A stretch of 64,000 nucleotides of DNA from an uncultured Ignavibacterium sp. (GCA_937942875.1 CALEBT010000011.1:36385-100384); one strand, 5' to 3'. Shown: positions 36,367-45,611, counted from the stretch's first letter. The notes: generated by a model not told the origin, from the sequence alone. Numbers and translations are program-made.

Positions 36367-37350
36367 TTAAGGAACTTCAACTCTGTTTAGAATTTCTTTT
36401 ATTATATCTTCGCTGGTTAACTCCTCTGCCTCGGCTTCATAAGAAATTGCAACTCTGTGTCTTAGAACATCATAACAAATTGCACGTACATCCTCAGGAA
36501 TCACATAACCTCTTCTTTTAATAAATGCCATAGCTTTTGCCCCTAATGCAAGGTTTATTGTTGCACGTGGAGAAGCTCCGTAGTTGATTAAATGAGTCAA
36601 ATCTTTAAGATTAAATTTTTCAGGTTGTCTTGTAGCAAACACAATATCAAGAATATATTTTTCAATTTTTTCATCAAGATAAACTTCGTGAATAATACTT
36701 CTTGCATTGATGATCTCGTTAGGAGAAATTATCTGGTTCACTTGAATAGTCTCACCACTTACATTTTGCTTCATAATTTTTTGCTCTTCTTCACGAGAAG
36801 GATAATCAATCTTGACTTTAAGCATAAATCTGTCAACCTGAGCTTCCGGAAGAGGATAAGTTCCTTCCTGCTCAATGGGATTCTGTGTTGCAAGTACTAA
36901 AAACGGCTCTTCTAATCTAAAGGTATGTTCTCCGATTGTTACCTGTCGTTCCTGCATAGCCTCAAGTAAAGCTGACTGCACCTTAGCCGGGGCTCTGTTG
37001 ATTTCATCAGCTAAAATAAAATTTGAAAATATTGGACCCTTCTTTATCAAAAAATTTCCGTCTTTTTGATTATAAATTTGTGTTCCAATCAAATCTGCAG
37101 GAAGCAAGTCAGGTGTGAATTGAATTCTCTGAAACTTAGATTTCATTGCGGACGCAAGTGTTTTAATGGCAAGGGTTTTAGCAAGTCCCGGAACTCCTTC
37201 AAGAAGAATGTGACCATTGGCTAAAAGTCCAATAACCAATCTTTCAATCATTTGCTTCTGACCAACAATAACTTTTGAAATTTCAAGAAACAGAGTGTCT
37301 ATAAATGCACTTTCCTGTTTGATTTTTTCATTTAATGCTGAAATATCCAA
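36367..37350 (-). CDS. moxR: MoxR-family AAA+ ATPase
   Basis: A 327-residue AAA+ ATPase with Walker A EGVPGLAKTLAIK, Walker B FILADEINRAP, sensor 1 VLATQNPIEQEGTYPLPEAQ and the arginine-finger segment. MoxR proteins act as chaperone-like remodelling ATPases for VWA-domain partners, here BatA and BatB. I start it at a TTG at 37350, preceded by AAGAGG at proper distance; the frame stays open to 37527, but that would run through the divergent promoter and into the HAD gene. First gene of the Bat operon. Confidence 0.93.
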   Translation of the reverse strand: MDISALNEKIKQESAFIDTLFLEISKVIVGQKQMIERLVIGLLANGHILLEGVPGLAKTLAIKTLASAMKSKFQRIQFTPDLLPADLIGTQIYNQKDGNFLIKKGPIFSNFILADEINRAPAKVQSALLEAMQERQVTIGEHTFRLEEPFLVLATQNPIEQEGTYPLPEAQVDRFMLKVKIDYPSREEEQKIMKQNVSGETIQVNQIISPNEIINARSIIHEVYLDEKIEKYILDIVFATRQPEKFNLKDLTHLINYGASPRATINLALGAKAMAFIKRRGYVIPEDVRAICYDVLRHRVAISYEAEAEELTSEDIIKEILNRVEVP

Positions 37351-37386
37351 TTTAAACCTCTTAATTTTTGCTTTTTTTGACGGCTG

Positions 37387-37417
37387 CAAACTTAAATATG
37401 TTACAAACTCTGAGCAA
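37387..37417 (-). promoter_or_regulatory. Bacteroidota-type promoter of the moxR-bat operon
   Basis: On the minus strand TTG (37415-37417) is followed after 20 bases by TAAGTTTG (37387-37394), a full match to the Bacteroidota primary sigma pattern TTG...TAnnTTTG. The expected start point is about 37380, giving a leader of about 30 bases before the TTG start codon at 37350. It also argues against the longer upstream reading frame. Confidence 0.6.
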
Positions 37418-37436
37418 GATTCATAATTCTGCTTTG

Positions 37437-37444
37437 TATTTTTG
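37437..37444 (+). promoter_or_regulatory. Candidate -7 box for the HAD gene
   Basis: TATTTTTG matches TAnnTTTG exactly and lies 20 bases before the HAD ATG at 37465, on the opposite strand from the Bat promoter. I find no TTG at the usual -33 distance, so the call is weaker than for moxR. Confidence 0.35.
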
Positions 37445-37464
37445 AAAAAAAACTCCAAAAAAAT

Positions 37465-38106
37465 ATGAAACCAAAATTCAAAGGGGTAATTTTCGATATA
37501 GACGGGACTCTGACCTTTACTAATCAACTAATTTTTGATTCATTCAATTATATTACCCAGAAGTACCTTGGCAAACCTTATTCAAATGAAGAAGTAATTG
37601 CACTTTTCGGACCAACCGAAGATGTAATTTTCAAACAGCTTTTCCCAACACAATTTGAACAAGTCAAAAAAGATTATTACGAATATTACCATCAAAATCA
37701 TAAAATTGCTTTGTTATATGATGGCATAAAAGAACTTTTAATTGATTTAAAGAATGCCAACTGTATTCTTGGAATTTACACTGGGAAAGGAAGAACTTCC
37801 TCTTTAATTACATTAAACTTTCTCGGTGTTCGTGAATTATTTGATTTAATAGTTACCGGAGATGATGTGGAAAATCATAAGCCATCACCGGAAGGAATTA
37901 TTAAGTTTATAAATGAATTTGGATTAGATAAAAAAGAAGTAATTATGATTGGTGATGCTCCCTCGGATATAAAAGCAGCTCACGATGCGGGAGTAGAAAT
38001 TGCTTCAGTAATCTGGGACAGTTATTCATCTGAAAAAGTTAAAGCAATGAATCCTGAAAATTGTTTTTCAACAGTTAAAGAATTAAGAGAATTCCTGTTT
38101 ATCTGA
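37465..38106 (+). CDS. HAD-superfamily phosphatase, phosphoglycolate phosphatase-like
   Basis: A 213-residue hydrolase, one of two clear plus-strand genes. Motif I is FDIDGTLTFT (nucleophile Asp11, Asp13), motif II is IYTGKGRTS (Thr in place of the usual Ser/Thr), motif III Lys is in NHKPSPEG, motif IV is MIGDAPSDIKAAHDAG. A helical cap domain of type C1 lies at about 18-80. It looks like Gph or PpaX family; the natural substrate cannot be told. It is transcribed away from moxR and ends 13 bases from the converging barrel gene. Confidence 0.88.
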   Translation: MKPKFKGVIFDIDGTLTFTNQLIFDSFNYITQKYLGKPYSNEEVIALFGPTEDVIFKQLFPTQFEQVKKDYYEYYHQNHKIALLYDGIKELLIDLKNANCILGIYTGKGRTSSLITLNFLGVRELFDLIVTGDDVENHKPSPEGIIKFINEFGLDKKEVIMIGDAPSDIKAAHDAGVEIASVIWDSYSSEKVKAMNPENCFSTVKELREFLFI

Positions 38107-38119
38107 TTTAATTATTGAA

Positions 38120-39457
38120 CTAAAACTTGAATGGATAAACAAAAGATATTCTTGGCTCAATCCTTTTCTGTGGTTCGAAAGAAATTATATTATTATTACT
38201 ATCTCTTATTGGAGTAAAAGTCCAATTATATACAACAGAAACAAGTATGTACTCTATCGGTTTATATCCTAATTCAGTAAATAAATAAGAACGATCATCA
38301 AGTTTGAATATATCTTTTTCATCTCTGATGTTAATTTTGTCATAACCAGCTCTTAAAACAAACGAAACATTCTCTGGTTCAATTGATGTCCGAAGGTTTA
38401 ATATTCCACTATTCGGAGCTTTATCCAATCTCTGGTAGCTTCCAAGAATATCAAAAAGATTTAACACTCTGATTAAAAGTTCTCCGTAATAACCGTTTTG
38501 GTTTTCTGTAATTGAGTTAACAAGATCAACTTTAGTAATGTAAGAATTTGATTCAGCATTGCCCTTAAATCTTTCAATTTCATACAAAGAATTAAAGTAT
38601 GCTCCCAAATACTTTCCGTTATTGATTCTTCTTTCAAGTTTTGAGGATAACGATAACAAACCAGGACCATTAAAATTAAATTGAACACCAGTAGCAATTC
38701 CACTACCAAAATCTATCATTTTATTGTAATCAAAATAAAGTAAAATTTTTGTTGATGCAGTCTTCATTAATGGAAGACCAACATCAAAACCAATAAATGA
38801 AACATCCCCACCATCTTTTAGAACTTTAAACTCTCCGTTCGAATCAAATTTACCGCTATCTACTCTGGCTAAACTGTTAAAATCTGAAATCAGAGTTAGT
38901 CCTAATTCTAAATTACTTATTATTGGCAAATTCGAAGCCGAAGTAAATTGAATCGGAAGCACATATCCACGAACTCCCAAAATACCAGCTTGTCCGAAGG
39001 AGCCATAAATTGACTCAAATCCAAATTTTCCAAAATTTATATCTGCTATTAAACCAATGCGTCTGTTATCAAAAGTAGGACTATTATTATAATTATTCAT
39101 TATGGTTCCGTGTCCAAGAGAATAATAACCTAATGAGCCAAGTCTTATATAAACCGGTTCATCTTTCATTCCATATCTAAGATATCTTATTATGCTTAAA
39201 TAATCTGAGAATTCATTAAAATTCTCTTTCCTTAATTTTCCCGAAGGTTCAAAATCAAGAATTAAATCCAGACCAACTCCGAAGTTCATAAAAGAAATTT
39301 CTGGTTGGAAGCCAAATCTGTAATGAGGTTTTCCATCAATCCAATTAAGTCCAAATCCACCTGTAATATTTCCTTCATCAGGTTTAGGATAATTAAATGT
39401 TTGTGGAAAGAGTTGGAAAGAAATTATAGATAACAGAATAATAAATTTTATTTTCAT
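38120..39457 (-). CDS. Outer-membrane beta-barrel protein, unknown family
   Basis: A 445-residue protein with a signal peptide (1-19, cut after QLFPQ) and alternating-residue beta strands all along, ending in a Phe (RISFVYPFKF), as expected for a BAM-inserted barrel. The early TGGFGLNWIDGKPHYRFGFQ and the RLGSLGYYSLGHGTIMNNY segment look conserved in style but I cannot name a family. It follows the PorU-like sortase and the small T9SS protein, so a link to surface display is possible but only by position. Confidence 0.7.
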   Translation of the reverse strand: MKIKFIILLSIISFQLFPQTFNYPKPDEGNITGGFGLNWIDGKPHYRFGFQPEISFMNFGVGLDLILDFEPSGKLRKENFNEFSDYLSIIRYLRYGMKDEPVYIRLGSLGYYSLGHGTIMNNYNNSPTFDNRRIGLIADINFGKFGFESIYGSFGQAGILGVRGYVLPIQFTSASNLPIISNLELGLTLISDFNSLARVDSGKFDSNGEFKVLKDGGDVSFIGFDVGLPLMKTASTKILLYFDYNKMIDFGSGIATGVQFNFNGPGLLSLSSKLERRINNGKYLGAYFNSLYEIERFKGNAESNSYITKVDLVNSITENQNGYYGELLIRVLNLFDILGSYQRLDKAPNSGILNLRTSIEPENVSFVLRAGYDKINIRDEKDIFKLDDRSYLFTELGYKPIEYILVSVVYNWTFTPIRDSNNNIISFEPQKRIEPRISFVYPFKF

Positions 39458-39479
39458 TTTTATACGCTTTTTTTAATAG

Positions 39480-39501
39480 CCAAAAATAGTAAACTATTTG
39501 G
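39480..39501. promoter_or_regulatory. Imperfect inverted repeat with a TATTTTTG box before the barrel gene
   Basis: CCAAAAATAGT and ACTATTTGG form an inverted repeat with a 2-base loop and a 2-base bulge. Read on the minus strand it contains TATTTTTG (39481-39488), a match to the Bacteroidota -7 box, 24 bases before the barrel ATG. No TTG is found at the expected -33 position. It may be a promoter with an operator, or a transcript-end hairpin for the gene upstream, though without a T-run. Confidence 0.35.
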
Positions 39502-39533
39502 AAAGATAAGCCTCTGAAAAAAATTAGATATAA

Positions 39534-40190
39534 TTATTTTACTATAACAAACTTTTGAGAATGTAAGAATTTCGTCCTCGAACTCAATAGAATAATATAA
39601 ATTCCGGAGGGCAGATTTTTATATCGAATATTAAATTCATTAGGAGGATTGGATACAATAAATTCTTCAACTTTTTCACCTGTAATTGAGAAAATTGAAG
39701 ATACAACTTCATTTATTGTATTATCAGAGAGATAAATATTAAGTTGGTTGGTCTCCGGAATATGATATACCACCAAATTTTTAGCATTCTCTTGCCTGTA
39801 TGTATCAACCGAGATAGGGAAATAATTTACTGTAAGTGTGTCACTATAATGGAATGTACCATCATTGTCAATTTGTTTTAATCGGTAATAATAGATTCCA
39901 TAATTCGGCAATGTAGTGTCAACAAACATATAATGTTTTGGCGAATTAGAATTCCCATTTCCTGGAACAAAGTCAAGTCCCAAAAATTGATATGGCGTAT
40001 CTGCCCGTTGAACTTCAAAGCCAAAATTATTTACTTCAGTTGCAGTTCCCCACCTTAAAAGTACACCGTTTGAAAGAATTAACGCCTCAAAATAAATTAA
40101 TTCAACCGGTAATATATCTTCTGTTTGAGCGTTAAAATCATTTACGAAAAGACTTAGCAAATAAAATATTAATATTAATAATTTTTTCAT
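39534..40190 (-). CDS. Minimal T9SS protein: signal peptide, stalk and sorting domain only
   Basis: A 218-residue secreted protein. After a signal peptide (1-21) comes one fibronectin-like stalk (about 25-125; PVELIYFEALILSNG, LLRWGTATEVNNFGFEV, YYYRLKQIDNDGTFHYSD), the same module that precedes the sorting domain in the 1089-residue cargo protein. A C-terminal sorting-domain-like part follows (about 140-218; SIFSITGEKVEEF, NLPSGIYIILLSS, QKFVIVK). No cargo domain is left. Its ATG overlaps the stop of the PorU-like gene by 4 bases, so the two are translated together. Confidence 0.8.
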   Translation of the reverse strand: MKKLLILIFYLLSLFVNDFNAQTEDILPVELIYFEALILSNGVLLRWGTATEVNNFGFEVQRADTPYQFLGLDFVPGNGNSNSPKHYMFVDTTLPNYGIYYYRLKQIDNDGTFHYSDTLTVNYFPISVDTYRQENAKNLVVYHIPETNQLNIYLSDNTINEVVSSIFSITGEKVEEFIVSNPPNEFNIRYKNLPSGIYIILLSSRTKFLHSQKFVIVK

Positions 40191-43100
40191 CTTAAAACTG
40201 CAAGTTTTTGGGTTGTTGTTTTGACCTTTGAATCTTTTTTAACCACAAATTTATATATATATACACCATTACTAATCAAATCACCATCTTCATCCTTTCC
40301 ATCCCAATATATCTTATTAAAATTAGTATTTAATTGAGAAGGTAATATTTTAATTTCTTTTATTAATCTTCCTGCAATTGTAAAGATTTTTATGTATGCT
40401 TCTTCTGGTAATTGCGTTAAGATAAAAGTAAAATACGTGTCATCTTTAAATGGGTTGGGATAATTATATACTTCTAACAGTTCCACTTCCTGAGAAACTT
40501 TAAAGAATCTTTCAACTAATGGCTGATTAGGTATCCTTCCATAAATATCTTTGAGAAAAACTCTTAAATTGTGTTCGCCTGATGGAAGGCTTGTTTCAAA
40601 ATAAATATTTATTTTTCTTTCTATGGTATCATAATCATAATTTAACTGATAAGCATATTTTCTAAAACCATTAAGATATATTTGAATAGCAGAGGTATCA
40701 TCTACTGAAAACCAAACCGGATATTGAATTTCAATATTTACTTTGGAATCAGGCTCGACATAATCCCAATCAGATATTTCCTGACCATTAAATTTTACCC
40801 ACACAGAAGAATTTGATACAGAAGTTGAAGTATCTCTTTTAACATAAAAAGGTTTTAGAAAAATATTATTTGATTCAAAAAATTCATTTACAATATTAGA
40901 TGAATCAATAGAAACTCTAAAATTGAAATTTCCATATCCGTCATAAATAGTGTTCAAATATGAATAGCCAAAAGAAATTGAACTATCAGGTTGCAACTTT
41001 GTAACTAAAGAGTCTATAAGTTTAACTGATGAATTATCACTTTTTAATAAATCAATTTTAACATTAAAACTATCTGCATCTGATTTACCAACATTAAATA
41101 TTTTAGCATTAACATTTATAGACTGACCCTGCATTATGGTATCTTTGTTAGTGATTACAGTTTGGTAATTCACTGCTAATTCCGGAACAACATCAAAACT
41201 TGCCCCAAGGCTGAAAATTTCGGGCGATTCTTTAATTTCATTTGCGGTAAGTTTAGCAAAAATTTTGATTGCTGGATAAACCCTTGCATCTATGGCTGAT
41301 AAATCTAACGAATCAGATTGTGTAGAAAGATTAAACAATGTATCAATTTGCCCATTTGATTTTATCCCTAACGGTATAAAAGTAATGGATGAGTTATTTG
41401 GTTTGCTTGTTTCAAATTTTGCGTAATTCCAATTCTTTGCGAATTTCATCTCTGGAAAAACCACATAACCAGTATCATAAGTCACGACCTTAGACATTTC
41501 AACTGTTGCAACTCCGGCAAATAATTTACGATAATCTTCAGGCACAGTGCCTATTTCAGCTCCTTTTCTTCCTAAAATACACCAGCCTTCACGATATCTA
41601 ATACTATCTATATAAACAGAGCCGAGGGTTTTTATTGCATTTCTGGGAGGAGTATTACCACTGTAACCAAGAATATTTTGTGCAGCATCAGCGGAAATTG
41701 TCATCGCAATTAAAGTTCCATTAGGTAAGTTGTTTATATAATTTTTTAATGAATCGCTGACACCAGGCTCAGGAACTAGAAAGTAACGAATGTTAGAAAT
41801 ACTTAAATCAATTGAATCTATTATTGCAGTTGCAATTCCCCAATAGAAAGTATTCGGCAATATTTCAATTCCATTTCTAAGAATAGAGCCAAATGCACCA
41901 TCGTGACCCCCAGCTGATTGAATTTTTAGTATTAAATTTTCCTTGGATATCTTCCAGCTGTTTGTGATCGTATCAAATAATGTTCTTTCATATATGAATT
42001 TATTGTCTTCACTTAAGGGACTGTCAATAAAAATCTGGTATTGAGGTTTTTTTTGTATAAATGAATGTGTCTGATTATAAAAAGAACTGCTGTCATCGAT
42101 TTTAATTCGAAAATAATATCTTTTATTTTCTAATAAATTTAATAATTGAATTTGAGTCTTAAGTTCTTCAAAGTTTGCCGTAAAGCTATCATATTGAGTA
42201 AACTGTTCATCAAGGGATATTTCAAGCTTTATTTTTTCAGGCTTTTCTGGAATTTTTATAAGAGGATTGAGCACCTCAATTTTGTTCTTTGATGTATTAA
42301 ATAAATTTGATACTTCAATTAAACTTAGAGAAGTACTATTAACAATATAATTGAATTCAGCTATGTTGTCATCTTCATATATTTCACTAATCAAATTATT
42401 TGGGTCTAATCTAATTACTAATTTTCTATTTCCAATAAAGTTATTAACGGGAATGTTAATGATAATTGTATCCTGAAATTTAACTACCGGTATTGTTAGT
42501 GAATCTGAAAATGTCAAAATATCATTTTGAAAATCTTCAACTAATAATTCCAACGAATCCGCAGTAACAATTCCATAATTACTTATTATACATTTAAACT
42601 TTAAGGTATCAACTAAATCATTCGGTTGTTCAGTAAGTAAATTAATATTAGAAGAAGAAACTATAAAATTAGGTTTTTCTGGTAGTCTTAGTCCGATTAT
42701 TGGATCACCGAACAACAAATTACAATATGTAAATAATCGAGTTACATCGTTAATTCCAGATTGATTTAATTGCTGAATTTTTGATAACAAATGAATGTAT
42801 CCAATTCCTTTGACACTATCCTGAATAAGATTCTGATAAAATAATTTCGGGAAATTCAAGGATGTAGATAAAAATCCAAAACTCGAATTACCTAAATAAT
42901 GTATAGCCTGACCACTATTAGATTGTGAAACAAATAACTCTCCAAATGCATCCACATCAGGTTCAGCAAATTTTGCAGTAGAGCACCCAAAATCACTAAT
43001 TAATGGTAATCTGTCATTGTATTTATTTTTAATGTGTTCTACTTCACTTATTGAATTATCCCACGTTCTTGTTCCACTATGACCAATATATGAGATAAAC

Positions 43101-45580
43101 AATCCTCCTTCATCAATTACTCTTTGAACTTCTTCCAAAGTATAAGGGCCAAAATTTGAAGGAGGGTTAATTGTCTTGTAAAAATGAGTTGCATTACCAA
43201 ATAATGTTGGTGTTTTAACGTAATTATTCATTACAAAATTGTTGGCGGCGATTATCTGTGATAGCTCGTTAGGTTTTGTTGCATCTCCACCACTGAAAAA
43301 TATAAAGGACTTGTTGAAATAATCATATTTTTTTTGAAGATACTTTTGATGCTTCTGTAAATAATGGAGCACTTGCTCATTATTATTTGCAGGTATTCTT
43401 CCTATATACATTTGGGGAATATTTATGTTGCTATTATCCCACATTACATACCAAACATCACTGACGGGATTGCCAAAAGATGTAACTACATTTTTCTTCC
43501 TTGGAGTTGGAGCGGGTGTAACTACATCCTTATAATCATAATTAGCATCACCTATAATAGTCAGATAAGATGGTTTTGGCTGCACCCAGTTATTTGATGC
43601 TACCTTTAAGAATTGCCTGATTGTCTCTGCTTCCATCATTCCATATGAAAATTCATCATATATATCCTCATCAAAAATTAGTTCAGTGCGAACAGCATAA
43701 TTATTTTGAATAAAGTTTTTGTATTGTAAAGAAGAGCTTTCTAATATCTTGTTTGTTAATATAATATAATCCGCACCCCTGCTTTGGTTTCTAAGATTTA
43801 CAAAAAATTTTTTTTGCTTAAAAATTGGATTAGAAACTTTTGATACAGAAGTTATATAATATTGATCACCGCCTTGTACTGTGTCAATGAAAAAGATTTG
43901 ATAAGGACCTGAACCAGAGGTGGTAAAATTTATCACTTTCTTTAAAGTTGGTTTGATTTTGTAAATAATCAAATTATTTGGAGAAGAGATATTGTCAATC
44001 TTTACTATTCTGATGTTTTGTGCTAAACTATCCGGTACTATTATTTTAATCGAGTCATTTATAGCTACATTATACCGATAATAATCAATGTCAACCCAAT
44101 CAATCAAGGATTGATGAAAATTTGCAGTTGAAGGTAATCCGAACACTCTAACAGTGTTATTTCCTGATATCAGTTGAGATGAATTGTAGTTACCTGTGAG
44201 ATTAATAGTTTGTTTGTAATTATAAGTAACTGTATCCTGAGGAGTTGAGCTATTTAAACTTAATCCGTGCTTATGAGCGTTTGAGTTAACATTTGAAGCA
44301 TAACTAATCAATCTTACAATTACATTTACAGGAGATGATGGAACAAAATTATTTGCTTGAAATGTAAAAGATTGCGAACCGCTACTTCCAATAGTTAACC
44401 ACGTAAATGTTTTATTCTCCTGCCAGAAAGGTAACTGAACTCTTGGCGTAACCGGATCATAATACCATAATCTAACATCTTTTTCAAGATGTAATTTTGC
44501 AATATGTGATTTAAGAGTATCACTTGTTGATGATGGATTTTGATTAATTAACTGCAGTCTTGTTCCATTAGAACCGTCCCAAGTTAACCACACTACAGAG
44601 GTATCATTATAGCGATTTAAATATTGTATATAGTCCTGACCAATAGAAACTATATTTCTGTAATTCTGATAGGTGTAATTCTTTTCCGAATAGAATTCAA
44701 TATAATCAGTAGAGTCAAAAACATTATCATCCTCACCATAAACAAATATTGGCAATTCCTTCCCTTTAAAGAATATCTTGAATGTTTTTGGATTGATCAG
44801 GTTTGGGTTAACTCCGTAAGATAACAAATTACCGTATGTAATTTTGTAAATATTGTCATTAGGTATTGCAAGTTTAACATATTCCCTTGAATAATCAATC
44901 CATTGACCAGCTGTATCACTAAGTGCAATATTTGGATTAAATGAGCGATAATTTAGTGCCTCATCATAATTTATTATGAATTCTTTAAGTACTTCATCAT
45001 AAATAGATAAAGGAAGATTATTCACTGCATAATTATTACTGCTTTTTATAATATTTACTTTTATATCGCAGGAATCAATCAAGTACAAAGAGCGTTCTTG
45101 AAATGAATATTGATGAGAATTTAACTTGATAGCAACCACATAAAAATCTCTGATCCAGGTATATCCTAAAATTTCTATTTGTTGCTCTGGATAAATAAAC
45201 ATATTGGATAAAGTTTTATCATAATCAACTTCTCTGTATGAAATAATCGAATCAGCCTCCAGAAAAACTTCTGGATTTTTTTCAATCAGGACTTTTTCCA
45301 TAATTGCTTTAGAAATATTATCTAAAGAAACATTAACTTTGGATTCAGGAGGAATAGCTAAAAAGAAAGTTTTTGAAGGCAATTTCAATAAGCCTGGTTT
45401 TGATTCATCAATTGCTTCAATAAAATCAATTAGTTGATAACTTCCAACAGTTTTGGTTGTGAATAAATCAGGTGTTCTCTTATAATTTATTAGGAACTCA
45501 TTTTCATTTTTTTTTATAAATGTTTGTGCAAATATCGAAGTTGTCGATAAAGCTAAAAAAAATAAAATAAAATTTCTCAT
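40187..45580 (-). CDS. porU: PorU-like C25 (gingipain-family) sortase with ILEI/FAM3-like and CARDB domains
   Basis: A 1797-residue secreted protein: signal peptide (1-18), a beta-rich N-terminal part, and a C25 peptidase domain (about 600-960) with catalytic His834 in FISYIGHSGTRTW and Cys866 in LISDFGCSTAKF; the 32-residue spacing fits gingipains. Then come a CARDB-like domain (about 990-1085), a part that resembles ILEI/FAM3 (about 1205-1345), a second CARDB-like domain (about 1463-1573), and a FlgD-like sorting domain (YNYPNPFKDD to the end). PorU removes sorting domains of T9SS cargo and joins the cargo to A-LPS at the cell surface. PorU is the likeliest identity; a large C25 cargo protease is the alternative. 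Confidence 0.78.
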   Translation of the reverse strand: MRNFILFFLALSTTSIFAQTFIKKNENEFLINYKRTPDLFTTKTVGSYQLIDFIEAIDESKPGLLKLPSKTFFLAIPPESKVNVSLDNISKAIMEKVLIEKNPEVFLEADSIISYREVDYDKTLSNMFIYPEQQIEILGYTWIRDFYVVAIKLNSHQYSFQERSLYLIDSCDIKVNIIKSSNNYAVNNLPLSIYDEVLKEFIINYDEALNYRSFNPNIALSDTAGQWIDYSREYVKLAIPNDNIYKITYGNLLSYGVNPNLINPKTFKIFFKGKELPIFVYGEDDNVFDSTDYIEFYSEKNYTYQNYRNIVSIGQDYIQYLNRYNDTSVVWLTWDGSNGTRLQLINQNPSSTSDTLKSHIAKLHLEKDVRLWYYDPVTPRVQLPFWQENKTFTWLTIGSSGSQSFTFQANNFVPSSPVNVIVRLISYASNVNSNAHKHGLSLNSSTPQDTVTYNYKQTINLTGNYNSSQLISGNNTVRVFGLPSTANFHQSLIDWVDIDYYRYNVAINDSIKIIVPDSLAQNIRIVKIDNISSPNNLIIYKIKPTLKKVINFTTSGSGPYQIFFIDTVQGGDQYYITSVSKVSNPIFKQKKFFVNLRNQSRGADYIILTNKILESSSLQYKNFIQNNYAVRTELIFDEDIYDEFSYGMMEAETIRQFLKVASNNWVQPKPSYLTIIGDANYDYKDVVTPAPTPRKKNVVTSFGNPVSDVWYVMWDNSNINIPQMYIGRIPANNNEQVLHYLQKHQKYLQKKYDYFNKSFIFFSGGDATKPNELSQIIAANNFVMNNYVKTPTLFGNATHFYKTINPPSNFGPYTLEEVQRVIDEGGLFISYIGHSGTRTWDNSISEVEHIKNKYNDRLPLISDFGCSTAKFAEPDVDAFGELFVSQSNSGQAIHYLGNSSFGFLSTSLNFPKLFYQNLIQDSVKGIGYIHLLSKIQQLNQSGINDVTRLFTYCNLLFGDPIIGLRLPEKPNFIVSSSNINLLTEQPNDLVDTLKFKCIISNYGIVTADSLELLVEDFQNDILTFSDSLTIPVVKFQDTIIINIPVNNFIGNRKLVIRLDPNNLISEIYEDDNIAEFNYIVNSTSLSLIEVSNLFNTSKNKIEVLNPLIKIPEKPEKIKLEISLDEQFTQYDSFTANFEELKTQIQLLNLLENKRYYFRIKIDDSSSFYNQTHSFIQKKPQYQIFIDSPLSEDNKFIYERTLFDTITNSWKISKENLILKIQSAGGHDGAFGSILRNGIEILPNTFYWGIATAIIDSIDLSISNIRYFLVPEPGVSDSLKNYINNLPNGTLIAMTISADAAQNILGYSGNTPPRNAIKTLGSVYIDSIRYREGWCILGRKGAEIGTVPEDYRKLFAGVATVEMSKVVTYDTGYVVFPEMKFAKNWNYAKFETSKPNNSSITFIPLGIKSNGQIDTLFNLSTQSDSLDLSAIDARVYPAIKIFAKLTANEIKESPEIFSLGASFDVVPELAVNYQTVITNKDTIMQGQSINVNAKIFNVGKSDADSFNVKIDLLKSDNSSVKLIDSLVTKLQPDSSISFGYSYLNTIYDGYGNFNFRVSIDSSNIVNEFFESNNIFLKPFYVKRDTSTSVSNSSVWVKFNGQEISDWDYVEPDSKVNIEIQYPVWFSVDDTSAIQIYLNGFRKYAYQLNYDYDTIERKINIYFETSLPSGEHNLRVFLKDIYGRIPNQPLVERFFKVSQEVELLEVYNYPNPFKDDTYFTFILTQLPEEAYIKIFTIAGRLIKEIKILPSQLNTNFNKIYWDGKDEDGDLISNGVYIYKFVVKKDSKVKTTTQKLAVLR

Positions 45581-45611
45581 AAATAATCGAATATAATTTT
45601 TAACAAAATTT

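Noticed and set aside
36592-37069. Plus-strand frames inside moxR
   Set aside because: They are antisense to conserved AAA+ motifs and show no domain of their own.
37351-37527. N-terminal extension of the MoxR frame
   Set aside because: It crosses the divergent promoter and the HAD start, has no family likeness, and a TTG with a good ribosome site lies at 37350.
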